A stretch of DNA of 64,000 bases, taken from Ricinus communis. Taxonomy: Eukaryota; Streptophyta; Magnoliopsida; Malpighiales; Euphorbiaceae. The position numbers and the translations under genes were made by a program. Below the pieces are notes generated by a model, which did no database searches, was not told where the DNA came from, and was given only the letters and a program-made list of their open reading frames with translations. The stretch spans positions 3,162,001-3,226,000 of the forward strand of contig NC_063263.1 in the NCBI RefSeq assembly GCF_019578655.1. Direction: 5' to 3'. This document shows, one piece after another, positions 36,340 to 48,000 of the stretch (position 1 is the first letter of the stretch; the number at the start of each line of letters is the position of its first letter).

Positions 36340-37330
36340 TCTGTGATTGAATATCGATAAAGAAATTATTGGCCTAAATGAAAAGATGCAATCTAGGCAG
36401 AATTAAACTCATTAGAAAAATATCAAGTCTTTGGGCCTATTATTTTAACGCTTGATGATATTAAAATAGTAGGCTATAAATGGATTTTTGTGCATAAACG
36501 AGATGAGAAAAATGAGATTGTGGGATACAAAGCACGACTTGTAGCATAAGGATTCTCGCAAAAACCTGGCATTGATTATGAAGAAACTTATTTCCTAGTA
36601 GTGGATGCAATTATATTTAGATTTCTAATTAGTCTGGCAAGTTTAGAATGACTTCATATGCATCTTATGGATGTCGTTACAACTTATTTATATGGATCAC
36701 TTGATAATGACCTTTATATGAAAGTTCCTGAAGGATTAAAAATGTCTGAAGCATGTAGCTCAAAATTATGAGAAATGTATTCAATTAAGCTATAAAAATC
36801 TTTGTATGGATTGAAACAATCTGGACAATTTTGGTATAATCGCAGTGAATATCTTTTGAAGGAAGGATATACTAACAATTCAATTTGTCCATGTGTTTTC
36901 ATTAAGAAAATAAATTATAGTTTTGCTATAATTGTAGTTTATGTTGATGATTTAATTATCATTGGGGCTCCTAAAGAGTTGATAGAAATAATAAATTATT
37001 TAAAAAATAAATTTGAAATGAAAGATTTAGGACAAATAAAATTTTTTCTCGGCCTGCAGATCGAGCATTTATTTAGATAGATTTTTATTCATCAGTCAAC
37101 TTATATTGAAAAGATATTGAAATATTTTAATATGGATAAATCTCATTCAATGATTTCTCCTATAATTGTTAGACACCTAGATGTGAAAAATGATCATTTT
37201 CGTCATCAAAAGGTGGTGAAAAATACTTAGTCCAAAAGTATCATATCTTAGTGCTATTGGAGTATTAATGTACCTTGCTAATTGTACAAGACTTGATATA
37301 GCATTTTCTGTGAATTTGCTAACAAGATAT
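36340..37330 (+). pseudogene. copia reverse transcriptase
   Basis: The readable pieces include VGYKWIFVHKRDE, VGYKARLVA*GFSQKPGIDYEETY, YLYGSLDNDLYMKVPEGL, SLYGLKQSGQFWYNR, the catalytic YVDDLIIIG at about 36940-36966, and FEMKDLGQIKFFLGLQI. This is the complete motif series of copia RT. Several stops (for example the one inside LVA*GF) disable it. RNase H follows directly. Confidence 0.85.
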
Positions 37331-37402
37331 AGTTCCTCACAAACTCAAAGACATTAGAACGTTGGAAAAAAAGTTTTCTGTTATTTATGTAGTATATCAG
37401 AT

Positions 37403-38152
37403 ATGAGCTTATTTTATTCACAAGACTCGAAGGCAGAATTAATTGGATATACAGATGCTGGATATTTATCCGATCCACATAAAGCTCGATCACAAACGAG
37501 TTACTTGTTTACATATGATGGCATTGCTATATCTTGGCTTTCTACTAAGCAAACTCTAACTACCACATCATCTAATCATATGCTAAAATATTGAAAATGC
37601 ATGAGGCTAGTAGAGAATGCATATGATTGAGATTTATGATCCAACATATCAAAAAAAAATGTGATCTTCCATTTGATAAAGTCCAACAGTGCTATATGAA
37701 GATAATACTGTTTGTATTGCCCAACTCAAAGGAGGATATATTAAAGGAGATAGAACCAAGCACATTTCACCAGAGTTTTTTTTTTTTCATTCACGAGCTT
37801 CTAAAGCAAAGTGTTTTTTATTCATAATTTGGCAGATTTATTTACAAGAGCGCTCACTTTTCAACAATATTTCAAAAGTTGATAAATAAAATTGGCATGC
37901 GCTGACTAAGAGATCTTTTTTAGAAGTTATGTTTTCATGAGGGGGAAATTTTGATACACTATACTCTTTTTTTCTCAACTTAAGTTTTGTCCCATTGGAT
38001 TTTCCTAGCAGGGATTTTAACGAGGCGGTGTTGTGGGCGCAAGCTTCTACATGAACAATGTACTATTTTTCCTTCACTAAAATTTTTTTCTACAGAGTTT
38101 TTCTTAGTAAGGTTTTAACAAGGCATATTCATTGTAATAGACATCCAAGAGG
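37403..38152 (+). repeat. RNase H/3'-end tandem unit, copy 1
   Basis: The first of three tandem copies is 750 bp. It encodes LIGYTDAGYLSDPHKARSQT and ISWLSTKQTL (copia RNase H), a stop after SSNHMLKY, a further piece with AQLKGGYIKGDRTKHISPEF, and then the 3' untranslated sequence up to CATCCAAGAG. The copies share the same premature stops. Confidence 0.9.
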
Positions 38153-38900
38153 ATGAGCTTATTTTATTCACAAGACTCGAAGGCAGAATTAATTGGATAT
38201 ACAGATGCTGGATATTTATCCGATCCACATAAAGCTCGATCACAAACGAGTTACTTGTTTACATATGATGGCATTGCTATATCTTGGCTTTCTACTAAGC
38301 AAACTCTAACTACCACATCATCTAATCATATGCTAAAATATTGAAAATGCATGAGGCTAGTAGAGAATGCATATGATTGAGATTTATGATCCAACATATA
38401 AAAAAAAAATGTGATCTTCCATTTGATAAAGTCCAACAGTGCTATATGAAGATAATACTGTTTGTATTGCCCAACTCAAAGGAGGATATATTAAAGGAGA
38501 TAGAACCAAGCACATTTCACCAGAGTTTTTTTTTTTTCATTCACGAGCTTCTAAAGCAAAGTGTTTTTTATTCATAATTTGGCAGATTTATTTACAAGAG
38601 CGCTCACTTTTCAACAATATTTCAGAAGTTGATAAATAAAATTGGCATGCGCTGACTAAGAGATCTTTTTTAGAAGTTATGTTTTCATGAGGGGGAAATT
38701 TTGATACACTATACTCTTTTTTTCTCAACTTAAGTTTTGTCCCATTGGATTTTCCTAGCAGGATTTTAACGAGGCAGTGTTGTGGCGCAAGCTTCTACAT
38801 GAACAATGCACTATTTTTCCTTCACTAAAATTTTTTTCTACAGAGTTTTTCTTAGTAAGGTTTTAACAAGGCATATTCATTGTAATAGACATCCAAGAGG
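38153..38900 (+). repeat. RNase H/3'-end tandem unit, copy 2
   Basis: This 748-bp copy differs from copy 1 at only a few positions (for example one base near 38400 and a few near 38625-38810). It begins GATGAGCTTATTTTATTC directly after the CATCCAAGAG that ends copy 1. Confidence 0.9.
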
Positions 38901-39645
38901 ATGAGCTTATTTTATTCACAAGACTCGAAGGCAGAATTAATTGGATATACAGATGCTGGATATTTATCCGATCCACATAAAGCTCGATCACAAACGAGTT
39001 ACTTGTTTACATATGATGGCATTGCTATATCTTGGCTTTCTACTAAGCAAACTCTAACTACCACATCATCTAATCATATGCTAAAATATTGAAAATGCAT
39101 GAGGCTAGTAGAGAATGCATATGATTGAGATTTATGATCCAACATATAAAAAAAAAATGTGATCTTCCATTTGATAAAGTCCAATGCTATATGAAGATAA
39201 TAATCGCTTTGTATTGCCCAACTCAAAGGAGGATATATTAAAGGAGATAGAACCAAGCACATTTCACCAGAGTTTTTTTTTTTTCATTCACGAGCTTCTA
39301 AAGCAAAGTGTTTTTTATTCATAATTTGGCAGATTTATTTACAAGAGCGCTCACTTTTCAACAATATTTCAGAAGTTGATAAATAAAATTGGCATGCGCT
39401 GACTAAGAGATCTTTTTTAGAAGTTATGTTTTCATGAGGGGGAAATTTTGATACACTATACTCTTTTTTTCTCAACTTAAGTTTTGTCCCATTGGATTTT
39501 CCTAGCAGGATTTTAACGAGGCAGTGTTGTGGCGCAAGCTTCTACATGAACAATGTACTATTTTTCCTTCACTAAAATTTTTTTCTACAGAGTTTTTCTT
39601 AGTAAGGTTTTAACAAGGCATATTCATTGTAATAGACATCCAAGA
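38901..39645 (+). repeat. RNase H/3'-end tandem unit, copy 3
   Basis: The third copy carries a small rearrangement near 39183-39210 relative to copies 1 and 2. It ends in the polypurine tract and right LTR. This is the copy in the normal position for a copia element; the other two are additional. Confidence 0.9.
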
Positions 39646-39650
39646 GGGAG

Positions 39651-39887
39651 TGTTATGATAATATTAAAGTGTTTGGATTATATTGGACATTTATCATCAT
39701 GTCTATAGATAGATTTTCTTATGTAAATAAAACTCAATCTTTGTAACCCTTTACACCTATAAATAGGTGTTACGATCAATGGGAATGATACATAAAAATT
39801 ACTCTCCCTTCTCTCTTTATTTACTTTATTTTTAATCTTTATTTCACAATACTCTTTATCTTTCTTCTTATTCTTTATTTCACAACA
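39651..39887 (+). repeat. right LTR of the copia element
   Basis: The 237-bp LTR begins TGTTATGATAAT and ends CACAACA. A TATAAATA box lies at 39758-39765, the likely promoter element. It is better preserved than the left LTR. Confidence 0.85.
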
Positions 39888-39892
39888 TTTAG

Positions 39893-42800
39893 TATTGTAT
39901 CTTATATTTTAGTTTTATATTTCTGGATATTTTATTTTTTAATTATAACACTAATTTTTTTTATAATATGCTACTATTTTTATAAGGAAAATACCTTATC
40001 TCAAAATTAAATTTTATATATAGATGATATTTTATTAAGGATTCGATTTTTCTATGAAAATATAAAATTTAATCACACTTTAATATATATCATATTTTGA
40101 ATTATATTATAACTTATTTTCTAAATTTTAATTTTAATTGTTTTTATATTATTACATAATCATACTTTAATTTCTTAGAATTTAATAATTATTAATAATA
40201 AAATATTAAAATTAATAAATTCAATTACAAACCATGATCAAATGTTATGAACACAAATTTATCAGTACAAGTTTTAAACATCCATCATAAAACTAAAGGT
40301 TTATAGGCTAAAAAGATGTATTCATAAATTCGAAACACTAGGTTAATAAATTATTAACTACAGATTCATTATACTTATACTTGTAGTTCATATATTTTAT
40401 TTTAGAAATCTATAAAGAAATTACACGTTCATAGACTAAAAATAAAAGATTCATAATTTCTAAAAGATTCATCAATATATATTTGAGACTCATATATTAT
40501 AATTTAAAATTTGTAAATTAAAAATAAATTTATTTATCAACTGATGAATTTACAGTTCACGAATAATGAATTTACATTTTATAGATGATGAACCTATAAA
40601 TAATATTTAATAATCTTGTTGCTTATACCTATATTTTACAGTGAAATTTCAATGAATTTATTTACAGTTTATATTTGTAGTTAATGAACTTGTAAACAAT
40701 ACTTAATAATTATGTTGCTTATACCTATACTTAACAGTGACAATTTAATGAAGATGAACCTATAAATAATATTTAATAATCTTGTTGCTTATACCTATAT
40801 TTTACCGTGAGATTTCAATGAATTTATTTACAGTTTATATTTGTAGTTAATGAACTTGTAAACAATACTTAATAATCATGTTGTTTATACCTATACTTAA
40901 CAGTAAAAATTTAATGAATCTACTGATGAATTTAGAGTTTACGAATAATGAATTTATATTTTATAGTTAATGAACCTACAAAATATACTTAATAATCATG
41001 TTGATATCTATATCTAACAATGAATTTTCAATGAATCTACTCATAAATTTACAGTTCACGAATAATGAATTTACAGATTATAGTTGATGAACCTATAACA
41101 ATGCTTAATAGTCTTGTTGTTTATACCTATATATGACAGTAAATTTTCATTGAATCTACACTGCATCACTAATGAACCTATAATTTATGTTTAATGAATC
41201 TATAACTTATCGTATATAGAAAGTATAATAGTGAAAATTCAATGTCATATAAAAAATAAATAAAATATTTTATAAAAATATAAAATTATCCTTAAAAGCC
41301 ATTTAAAAAAAATTAACCACAAAAATGTTAAAATCTATATATAAAACTATAGTGAGAAGTTTATTATTATTTTTAAATAATCAAATAAATTTAAAATTTA
41401 ATACTTAATAAAATAATTAATTTATCAAATATCGAATATAAAAGATATATAATAAAATTTAATCAACTTATTGGGCATACAAATTTGCTATCCAAAAGGC
41501 TAAAAATAAATAAATAAAAGAAAACTAGATACAAACAAGAAATAAACGCATCCGAAATACTAGTTAGATGTTTGTACACACGCAGTAGTCTCAAAATAAA
41601 AGATAAATGTACTTTAAAGTCTAACATACGTGTTAAATGATCGAGGTCCATGATGCTATATTGTCTTGGGTCCATAATATAATTTACAGGAGTTAGTATG
41701 CATATGTTATTGACTCATCATAGGTGTATGGTAATATATAAGCCTATAAATATTGATATTATTTTGATTTTAATAATTTATTAATATAATTAAATATTAA
41801 ATTTTTCAATTATATATAGTACTTAATTATTGATGAATTAAATATATTATTTTAATTTATTAAAATTATTTATCTATTTTTAGAATTTAATTAGTGGTAC
41901 TTGACAATTATAAAATTTAACTATAAAATTTTGACTCATAAATAATTAAAAATTATATATAAATTTATTAACAGTTTATATTAGTAGGAGAATATATAAT
42001 ATAAATAAATTATTTAAAATAATATTAATTAGTAATTTATAATAAAAAATAGATTTATAATAATAGGGTGCCACAATGTATTCTACCAAAACCCTATAGT
42101 CATTACCATAAAACTCATACATTATGAATTCGGAAATATGCATTATGTACCCGGGTATAGATAGTTCTAGGAGGTTTAGGTGTAAGATAAGACAATTATC
42201 TTTAGTTAGAATCTATGAAATATTATTTTTTTTGTGCACACAACTATCAAAATTATAGAATTATATTTGTGTAGCTCCAACATGAAAGTAATAATTTCTT
42301 CTTTCGAGCTTAATATTAATGATTTCAAAAACATGGTAGCTCATTTTACATTTTAAATTTAGGAATATAATAATATAAATATTTATGTTTAGTTAATATT
42401 TTATGCTTAAAATTTTAATTTGTTTTATTTCAATCAATTACTTCAATTTGGGTTATACTTCCGTCATATTATTAATGAGGGACTTACATATTGCATTTCT
42501 CTCTTATAATTACTTTTTTTTTATTGGCTACTTTCATAACATGTCAATCTTTTATTTGTAGAGATTACTAAATTAAAATATAATTAAAGTTCAATGCTTG
42601 AATGAAATAAATTAAATCTTTATGACTAAAAATAGTCTAAATGTAAAATTCAGCAATATGAAATTCATATACCATATGAAAATAATTAAAAATTCACATA
42701 AAAATCGAAATTCATTTCAAGTCAACAAGCAATCAATCTTCACATAATAGCTATACTAAGGTAAACTAGGTAATTTGATACAACATATAGATATATATAA

Positions 42801-43329
42801 CAAATAAAATTCTTATATCAACTAAAATCTAAATTTGTTTTGGAATCTAAACAACAAAACTAAATTAATATTGATTAGGATATGAAACTTGAGCAGAATC
42901 TAGATTCTCATAGTGCAACGATACTGATGATCAATAGCAGTGGATAAGATATAAAATCATCTCATTTAGGTTAATCAGCACCGACAGGACTTGAGGAATG
43001 TCTTTATATTTTGTTTCTCACATTGCTGTCCCAATACAATTTCTCGGATCTAGACTTGGTCGGAAAATCCCTTTTCTAGGATTAGAAAATGATAGGATTC
43101 ACAGTGGCCATTGTGTAGTGAAAAAGCTCACCCCACCATTATGTAGTGACACGACGGATGATCTGGATGATGGCATGGTGGGTGAATGGATGATGATGTG
43201 GCAGGGACCGATGACGTGTTTATGAAATGATGAATAGGCTAGGCTTATGGTAAGATTAGTCGACTTGTAGCCAAGATATAGGAATATGGCATTAATTATT
43301 AAAAGACTTTCACGACTTTACTGTCATCA
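39893..43329. other. AT-rich spacer with satellite-like repeats, no gene recognised
   Basis: The spacer contains a dispersed AT-rich repeat at about 40230-41352, including a short tandem array. The stretch at about 42900-43230 is less AT-rich and has a 75-codon open frame, but no domain that I recognise. Nothing else is supported. Confidence 0.45.
40540..41170. repeat. satellite-like tandem array, 70-120-bp units
   Basis: The word (C/T)ATGTTG or CTTGTTG followed by (C/T)TTATACCTATA occurs at about 40618, 40714, 40784, 40880, 41000 and 41116. Each unit also carries GAATTTACAGTT..GAATAATGAATTTA and TGAACCTATAAA or variants. Spacings of 96, 70, 96, 120 and 116 bases show deletions within units, and 40618-40784 repeats as a 166-base block. 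It is part of the dispersed repeat also present near 31590. Confidence 0.65.
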
Positions 43330-43708
43330 GAGCATTTTCAACAAACTCTTAAATCATATATCTTCTATATTATAGAGAGTGTATACAACACTTAGATCTT
43401 TAAGAGACTTTTCAATTCAACATTATTTTCTAATATTTCTTAAGCGCTACTTTCTCTCGATTTTTTTAAAATTTGAGGGAGAAAATAACGCTTAAAAATA
43501 TTTTATTATTACTTTTTTTTTATTTTTTTCTTTTTGTCCTTTAAAAGTCACATTCTCTTTCATTTCTTTTTCTTTTCTTTATTGATAAAAAATTGATTAA
43601 GGATAAATAAAGAGTGTTGTTGGACACACATTTCAAGATAAATTAAAATAAGAAGTTAATTGTTTATAATTTATAAAGGGGCATATAAAGAGTATTATTG
43701 GGATGCTC
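43330..43708. mobile_element. Tourist-like (PIF/Harbinger) miniature element
   Basis: The ends GAGCATTTTCAACAAACTCTT and, on the minus strand, GAGCATCCCAATAATACTCTT form terminal inverted repeats. The centre holds a further inverted pair around TTAAGCGCTA..TTTCTC and GAGAAAATAACGCTTAA (about 43438-43497). The flanking trinucleotides are TCA and TTA, so the target duplication is not exact. There is no coding capacity. Confidence 0.5.
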
Positions 43709-43739
43709 TTATTCCATATGGATGTCAAAAATGTATTTT

Positions 43740-43956
43740 TAATAGCGATCTCTCTTAAAGCAACCTAGTTCTAGGTTTGACCATCGAACAAGGTTTATCG
43801 CCTCACAAATCCTTATACGGAAATAAACAAGCAAATAGACTATGGTTTGCAAAATTCAGCACAATTGTTCCTTGTTTTAGTTTTTATTCTACTCCCTATG
43901 ATCATGCATTTTTCATTCAAAAGACTATGCTGAGGTGTACTCTCCTCCCCCATGTT
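43740..43956 (+). pseudogene. copia RT fragment, left half
   Basis: This short stretch encodes SLYGNKQANRLWFAKF, then YSTPYDHAFFIQK, which corresponds to the SLYGLKQA..WF.KF..L and DH.LFI motifs of copia RT. It stops where the solo LTR begins at 43957 and resumes beyond it at about 45475. Confidence 0.7.
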
Positions 43957-45469
43957 TGATAGGCTATGTAGCTACAATCTAAGGCAGTGAACCTATCGAT
44001 GCAGTCTAGCACTAATAGTGAGTATCAAGATCGTATTCTCACGAAAGTGAAAACCCAAAGTTACTACTTCATTCTTTGTTATCTAACCTAAAATATATGA
44101 TGGATGAATTCTAAATTTGCTAATAACTAGAAATTAAGTTCTAAATGAGATGCAAGAATGAATAAATGAATAAAACAATCAAGACAAGAAATGTAAACCC
44201 AAAAGGAACCTAAACTAGTTGGCAATCAAACAAAAGATAAGAGATTGATGAATCCAATTATGCTACCCGTGGACGAATTCTTAACTGAATTCGGTCTCCC
44301 CCTCGAGATAACCGAATTCCTAAACCTCAGAACCTAAAGTTGGAATCTCTTCCTAACGATTGATTATTAAGTTAACATTAAGCTTTAATCCGCCTTTATT
44401 AAGCTTTGTAAATTCTTAATCCAACTAGCCAATTACCCTTATCTCTAAGTGATCATTAACCAGTTCTTGCTATTCAAAATTCCAATTACTTAATGAATTT
44501 CTCAATTACATAAAGCAATCTAAGGAACACAATTCACAACGTCTCATGAATAATGCGATATCTTATTAATACTGAAAGCAAGAAGAATACAAAAAGGAAC
44601 TCAAACAATCTAACAATTTTGTACTAAGCCAACATAGTAAGGAAATCCCAATAGGTTTAATCAATCTAGCTACCCATGTTCATGTCTAAAATAATTAGGA
44701 ATTCAATAACAATGAAAGAATAAAGAAAATGAAACAGATACACCCTTTTCGTTCAAATTGGATGAACAGCTCAAAATCCCCAAATCTAATTGATGAACCT
44801 TGAATTACCTCTTGAATGCCTCCAAATCTCCTCTTGATCTTCAATTGGATGTTAAAACCAATGTAATCCTTCCTTCCATAGATGAAATAGTCTCCTAAAG
44901 TCGAGTATTGAAGTCTAGGAAAAGATGGCTTATGCATGTATATGTGAAATCAAGTCAGAAAATCGAACCACCTACAAAAGAACTCAATTTTGCCTTTATA
45001 AATGTTTCAATGGTGTGCTCATGCATGGTCATGACGGTGCTCAAGCTGTCTTTGGGCTCCCAAGACGCCATGCTCATGCTGTCGGCGTGCTCATGCCTGT
45101 GTTGAACCTTCGAGTCCCGAAAAATCAGCCTCTTCTCCCTGACTGTGCCCTAGCCGGTGCTGAGCCATCACAGGCCGTGATGGAGGCCGTGGTGGCCTCG
45201 AAAATCATGCCAAAAGGTCACTTTTGAGGGTCAAATATCAATAGTTCAACACGGCCAGAGTCCAGGCCGTGCTCAATCTTGAAATATCAATTTTGATGGA
45301 TTCTGGTCCGTATTCACATGTATCTCTCTCAAATACTGATAATGCCATCAATGATCACCTGAAACATGAAAGGAACTAAAACACAGGTGATTCTTACATA
45401 AAACAAGATAACCACGGACAAATATGGAAGTAATTAAGCATATAAACATGTGTAAAATAATGCATATCA
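43957..45469 (-). repeat. solo Athila-type LTR, minus strand
   Basis: This 1,513-bp sequence is, on the minus strand, an LTR starting TGATATGCATTATTTTACAC and ending GCCTATCA. It matches the LTR at 5576-7096 in length, both ends and several interior blocks, and also carries GC-rich GGCCGTG words (about 45010-45270). No internal element sequence lies on either side; instead copia RT coding is interrupted by it. It is therefore a solo LTR, formed by recombination between the two LTRs of a full element. No clean 5-bp target duplication was found. Confidence 0.75.
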
Positions 45470-45474
45470 AAGAT

Positions 45475-45990
45475 ATTATTATTACTACAGATGATTTGTA
45501 AGACACTTTTTTATTTTAAATCTTTTTCTCATTAATAATTTTTACAAGGTATTCTTAGTTACTTATTAGGGCTTGAGGTCCCATTCGATCAGTTCAAGTA
45601 TTATCTCAAGCGAAATATGCTATCGATCTTACATGTTAAGCTGGTCTAATTGATATTAAAATTGTTAATACTCTTCTTAAGATGTCCATTATGAGCATCT
45701 TACGCAGTGCCTTTCCTCTTGAGTTGAGCTTAGACAGATTTTGAACAAATGTTAAATTATTAGCAACTGACAAGACCCCACTAAGTGATTGTACTATTTA
45801 TCGTTAGGTAGTTGGCAATCTTATTTATCTTATTATTTCTCATCTAAACATTCACATGCCATCCATATTACTAATCAATTCAAGATTACTCCTTATAACA
45901 TTCATTTTATGACTATTCTCAGCATCATTGGGTATATAGGGTGAGTAGGGTTAGAGGGAATCAATATATTTTTCAATCTCTAGAATCATA
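45475..45990 (+). pseudogene. copia RT fragment, right half
   Basis: Beyond the solo LTR the copia reading resumes with a degraded TTDDL. Pieces such as LLGLEVPFDQFKYYLKRN and YR*VVGNLIYLIISHLNIH (about 45560-45870) follow; they correspond to the FLGLEV and YR.LVGSLIYLT.TRPDI motifs. Several stops are present. Together with the left half this is a single copia relic split by the LTR. Confidence 0.65.
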
Positions 45991-48000
45991 GCGAATAAGA
46001 ATTTCAAAATTGGATTTCCATAACTGTATCGTATCATAGAACCTTTTATCTTGAATTTCAATTTTTCATGATGATTCAATCTGGAAATTTGAATCTAATG
46101 GAACGATTCGGTATGAAACATAGTAATGGAAATTTGAAGATTTTTTAATTTTCATCTAATAAAAAACATTTCTTTTTTCTCCAGTTAAGATTTTGCAATT
46201 AACTTGAAAATCTTTTAAGAAAATTATATAAAAATATAAGAAAACAAAATTAGTAAAATTACATATTGCATGCTTAAAAAAAATAAGAATCCATACCATT
46301 ACCAAAAGCATAAAATAAAATCTAGTTGCCTTATTAAAAGAATCTTACTAAGAAAAATTTAGTAAGACAAAAACTTGATAAGGAAAAAAGTGCAAGCCAA
46401 TGCAAGTAAACTTTCAATCATGACTAAGGCGCTGAACCAATATAAGGTTATGAAATCAACAAGGGCCTTTGTCATCTTCATGAAAGATTGCATATTACAT
46501 ACTTTTCTTTAATAACTACATACTAAAATGATATATCATATACTCACCTCTAATAAGACAAATATCATAAAACTAGAGTCTAGATTTAGAGTTTACAGTT
46601 TTAGATTTATTAAATTGGGCCAATAAACTTATGATTTATTAGATTAAAATTGTTTAAGATTGTATATTGGAGTTTTAAGTTTGAACTTAATTGGTTAGAT
46701 TTGAACTTATTTATTTTATATATACATATATAATAGAAATAATTTTAAAAATAATATGTGAACTTATTAAAATTTGACAAATACGTGTTTAAATTTTTAA
46801 TAATTATAATTTACTATGTAAAATTTAAAATCATTAATATTTGAATGTGTGACCAATCGCTATATGTAAAAAGCTAATATAGATAAATTAATCTTAGTAG
46901 TTTTTCATAGTAAAAAACAATATATACATTTAGGAGGTAAATCCTTCATTTAAACACTAAATATCACAAAGATAGATAAAAAAAAAAGTACTTTCTAAAG
47001 TTTTTCTCACTACTCAATTTTTTAAAATTTACCAAGTTGATAATATGTGTTTTTAAAGTTCCAAGTCTATAACTGTTATTGACGTGTTATACATACTTAA
47101 TTGTAAATTTTTACTAGATTTATACACTAAATTGTAACTTTTAAAAAATTTAAACACTTAAATGTCAAATCTTAATAAATTTACATATATTTTTTTTATA
47201 ATTATCCAACTACTTTTATATAGGTGACCGGTTCCATAAACTTAAATGTTAGTAATTTTTGACAGTTTAAACACTTAATTGTCAAATTTTAAAAAGTTCA
47301 TACACTGTTTTTATAATTATTCTTGTATAATATAATATATTGAAATTGAGATATTTTGATTAGATTTTTGATACAATTTGGAATTTCTGAGTCCCATGCT
47401 CAACTTTAATTGATATATCAGAAGCACTTTATTTCATGGACTTCACTTCTCTAGTCCTTTTTCTCTTGATCTAAGTACTTACTCTCATCTAAATTAGGTG
47501 AGTGATCTAACTGACTAGCGCCACATTGATACAATGTAGGGCTGACTTAAAACTCCATCTTAGTATTTGCTAATCAATACAATTGATCATATACATAAGG
47601 TATGAGTGTTACAAACATCATAACATTATAAGTCGATTTAAAATACATGGGTTTCTCATGCTTATGACCTAACTCCACTAGTCTACTATACTGATCATAA
47701 GTAAAGACTTGGCCAAACAGATGTCAGCACTTGTTGGGTTGTTGCGTATCCCCTTATATTGTGGTTCTCACATTCTTACCCCTAACATTGTTTCTCAAAC
47801 CAAGCCAATGTTAGGAAAGAGCTGGAGGTAAACTCCCAATACCTTGAGCAAACTTACTTCCCCAGATAAAGACATCTATTTAGCTTGGACTAGGCATCAT
47901 TAAGAGTTATGGCTTACTACTAGGCTTCTGGTGACGGGAATGTCATTCTTCTGTATTCTATACAAGTATAAGTAATACTTCCTTTGAGATTGGAAATGTT
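45990..48000. other. AT-rich region, no gene recognised
   Basis: No coding domain is recognised on either strand. A less AT-rich patch at about 47380-47990 could be part of a transposon, possibly the CACTA-like element whose right end is at 49716. I see no terminus to support that. Confidence 0.35.

Larger units (their letters stand above)
32650..39892 (+). mobile_element. Ty1/copia retrotransposon, complete but degenerate, with 5-bp target duplications
   Basis: Two LTRs (32655-32889 and 39651-39887) enclose gag, protease/integrase, RT and RNase H in copia order. The five bases TTTAG directly flank both LTRs (32650-32654 and 39888-39892), an exact target duplication that fixes the insertion. 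A purine tract AAGAGGGAG just before the right LTR fits a polypurine tract. The coding region is full of stops. The two LTRs differ at roughly one site in six by eye, so the insertion is old. The RNase H/3' part is present three times in tandem. Confidence 0.85.

Noticed and set aside
42998..43225. 75-codon frame in a less AT-rich patch
   Set aside because: There is no recognisable domain, start context or splice sites. I leave it unannotated.
43952..45474. 5-bp target duplication around the solo LTR
   Set aside because: The flanks ATGTT and AAGAT do not match. The duplication is lost, or my boundary is off by a few bases.
47380..47990. Possible transposon body or LTR in a less AT-rich patch
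   Set aside because: No inverted or direct terminal repeat and no coding motif could be found to support it.
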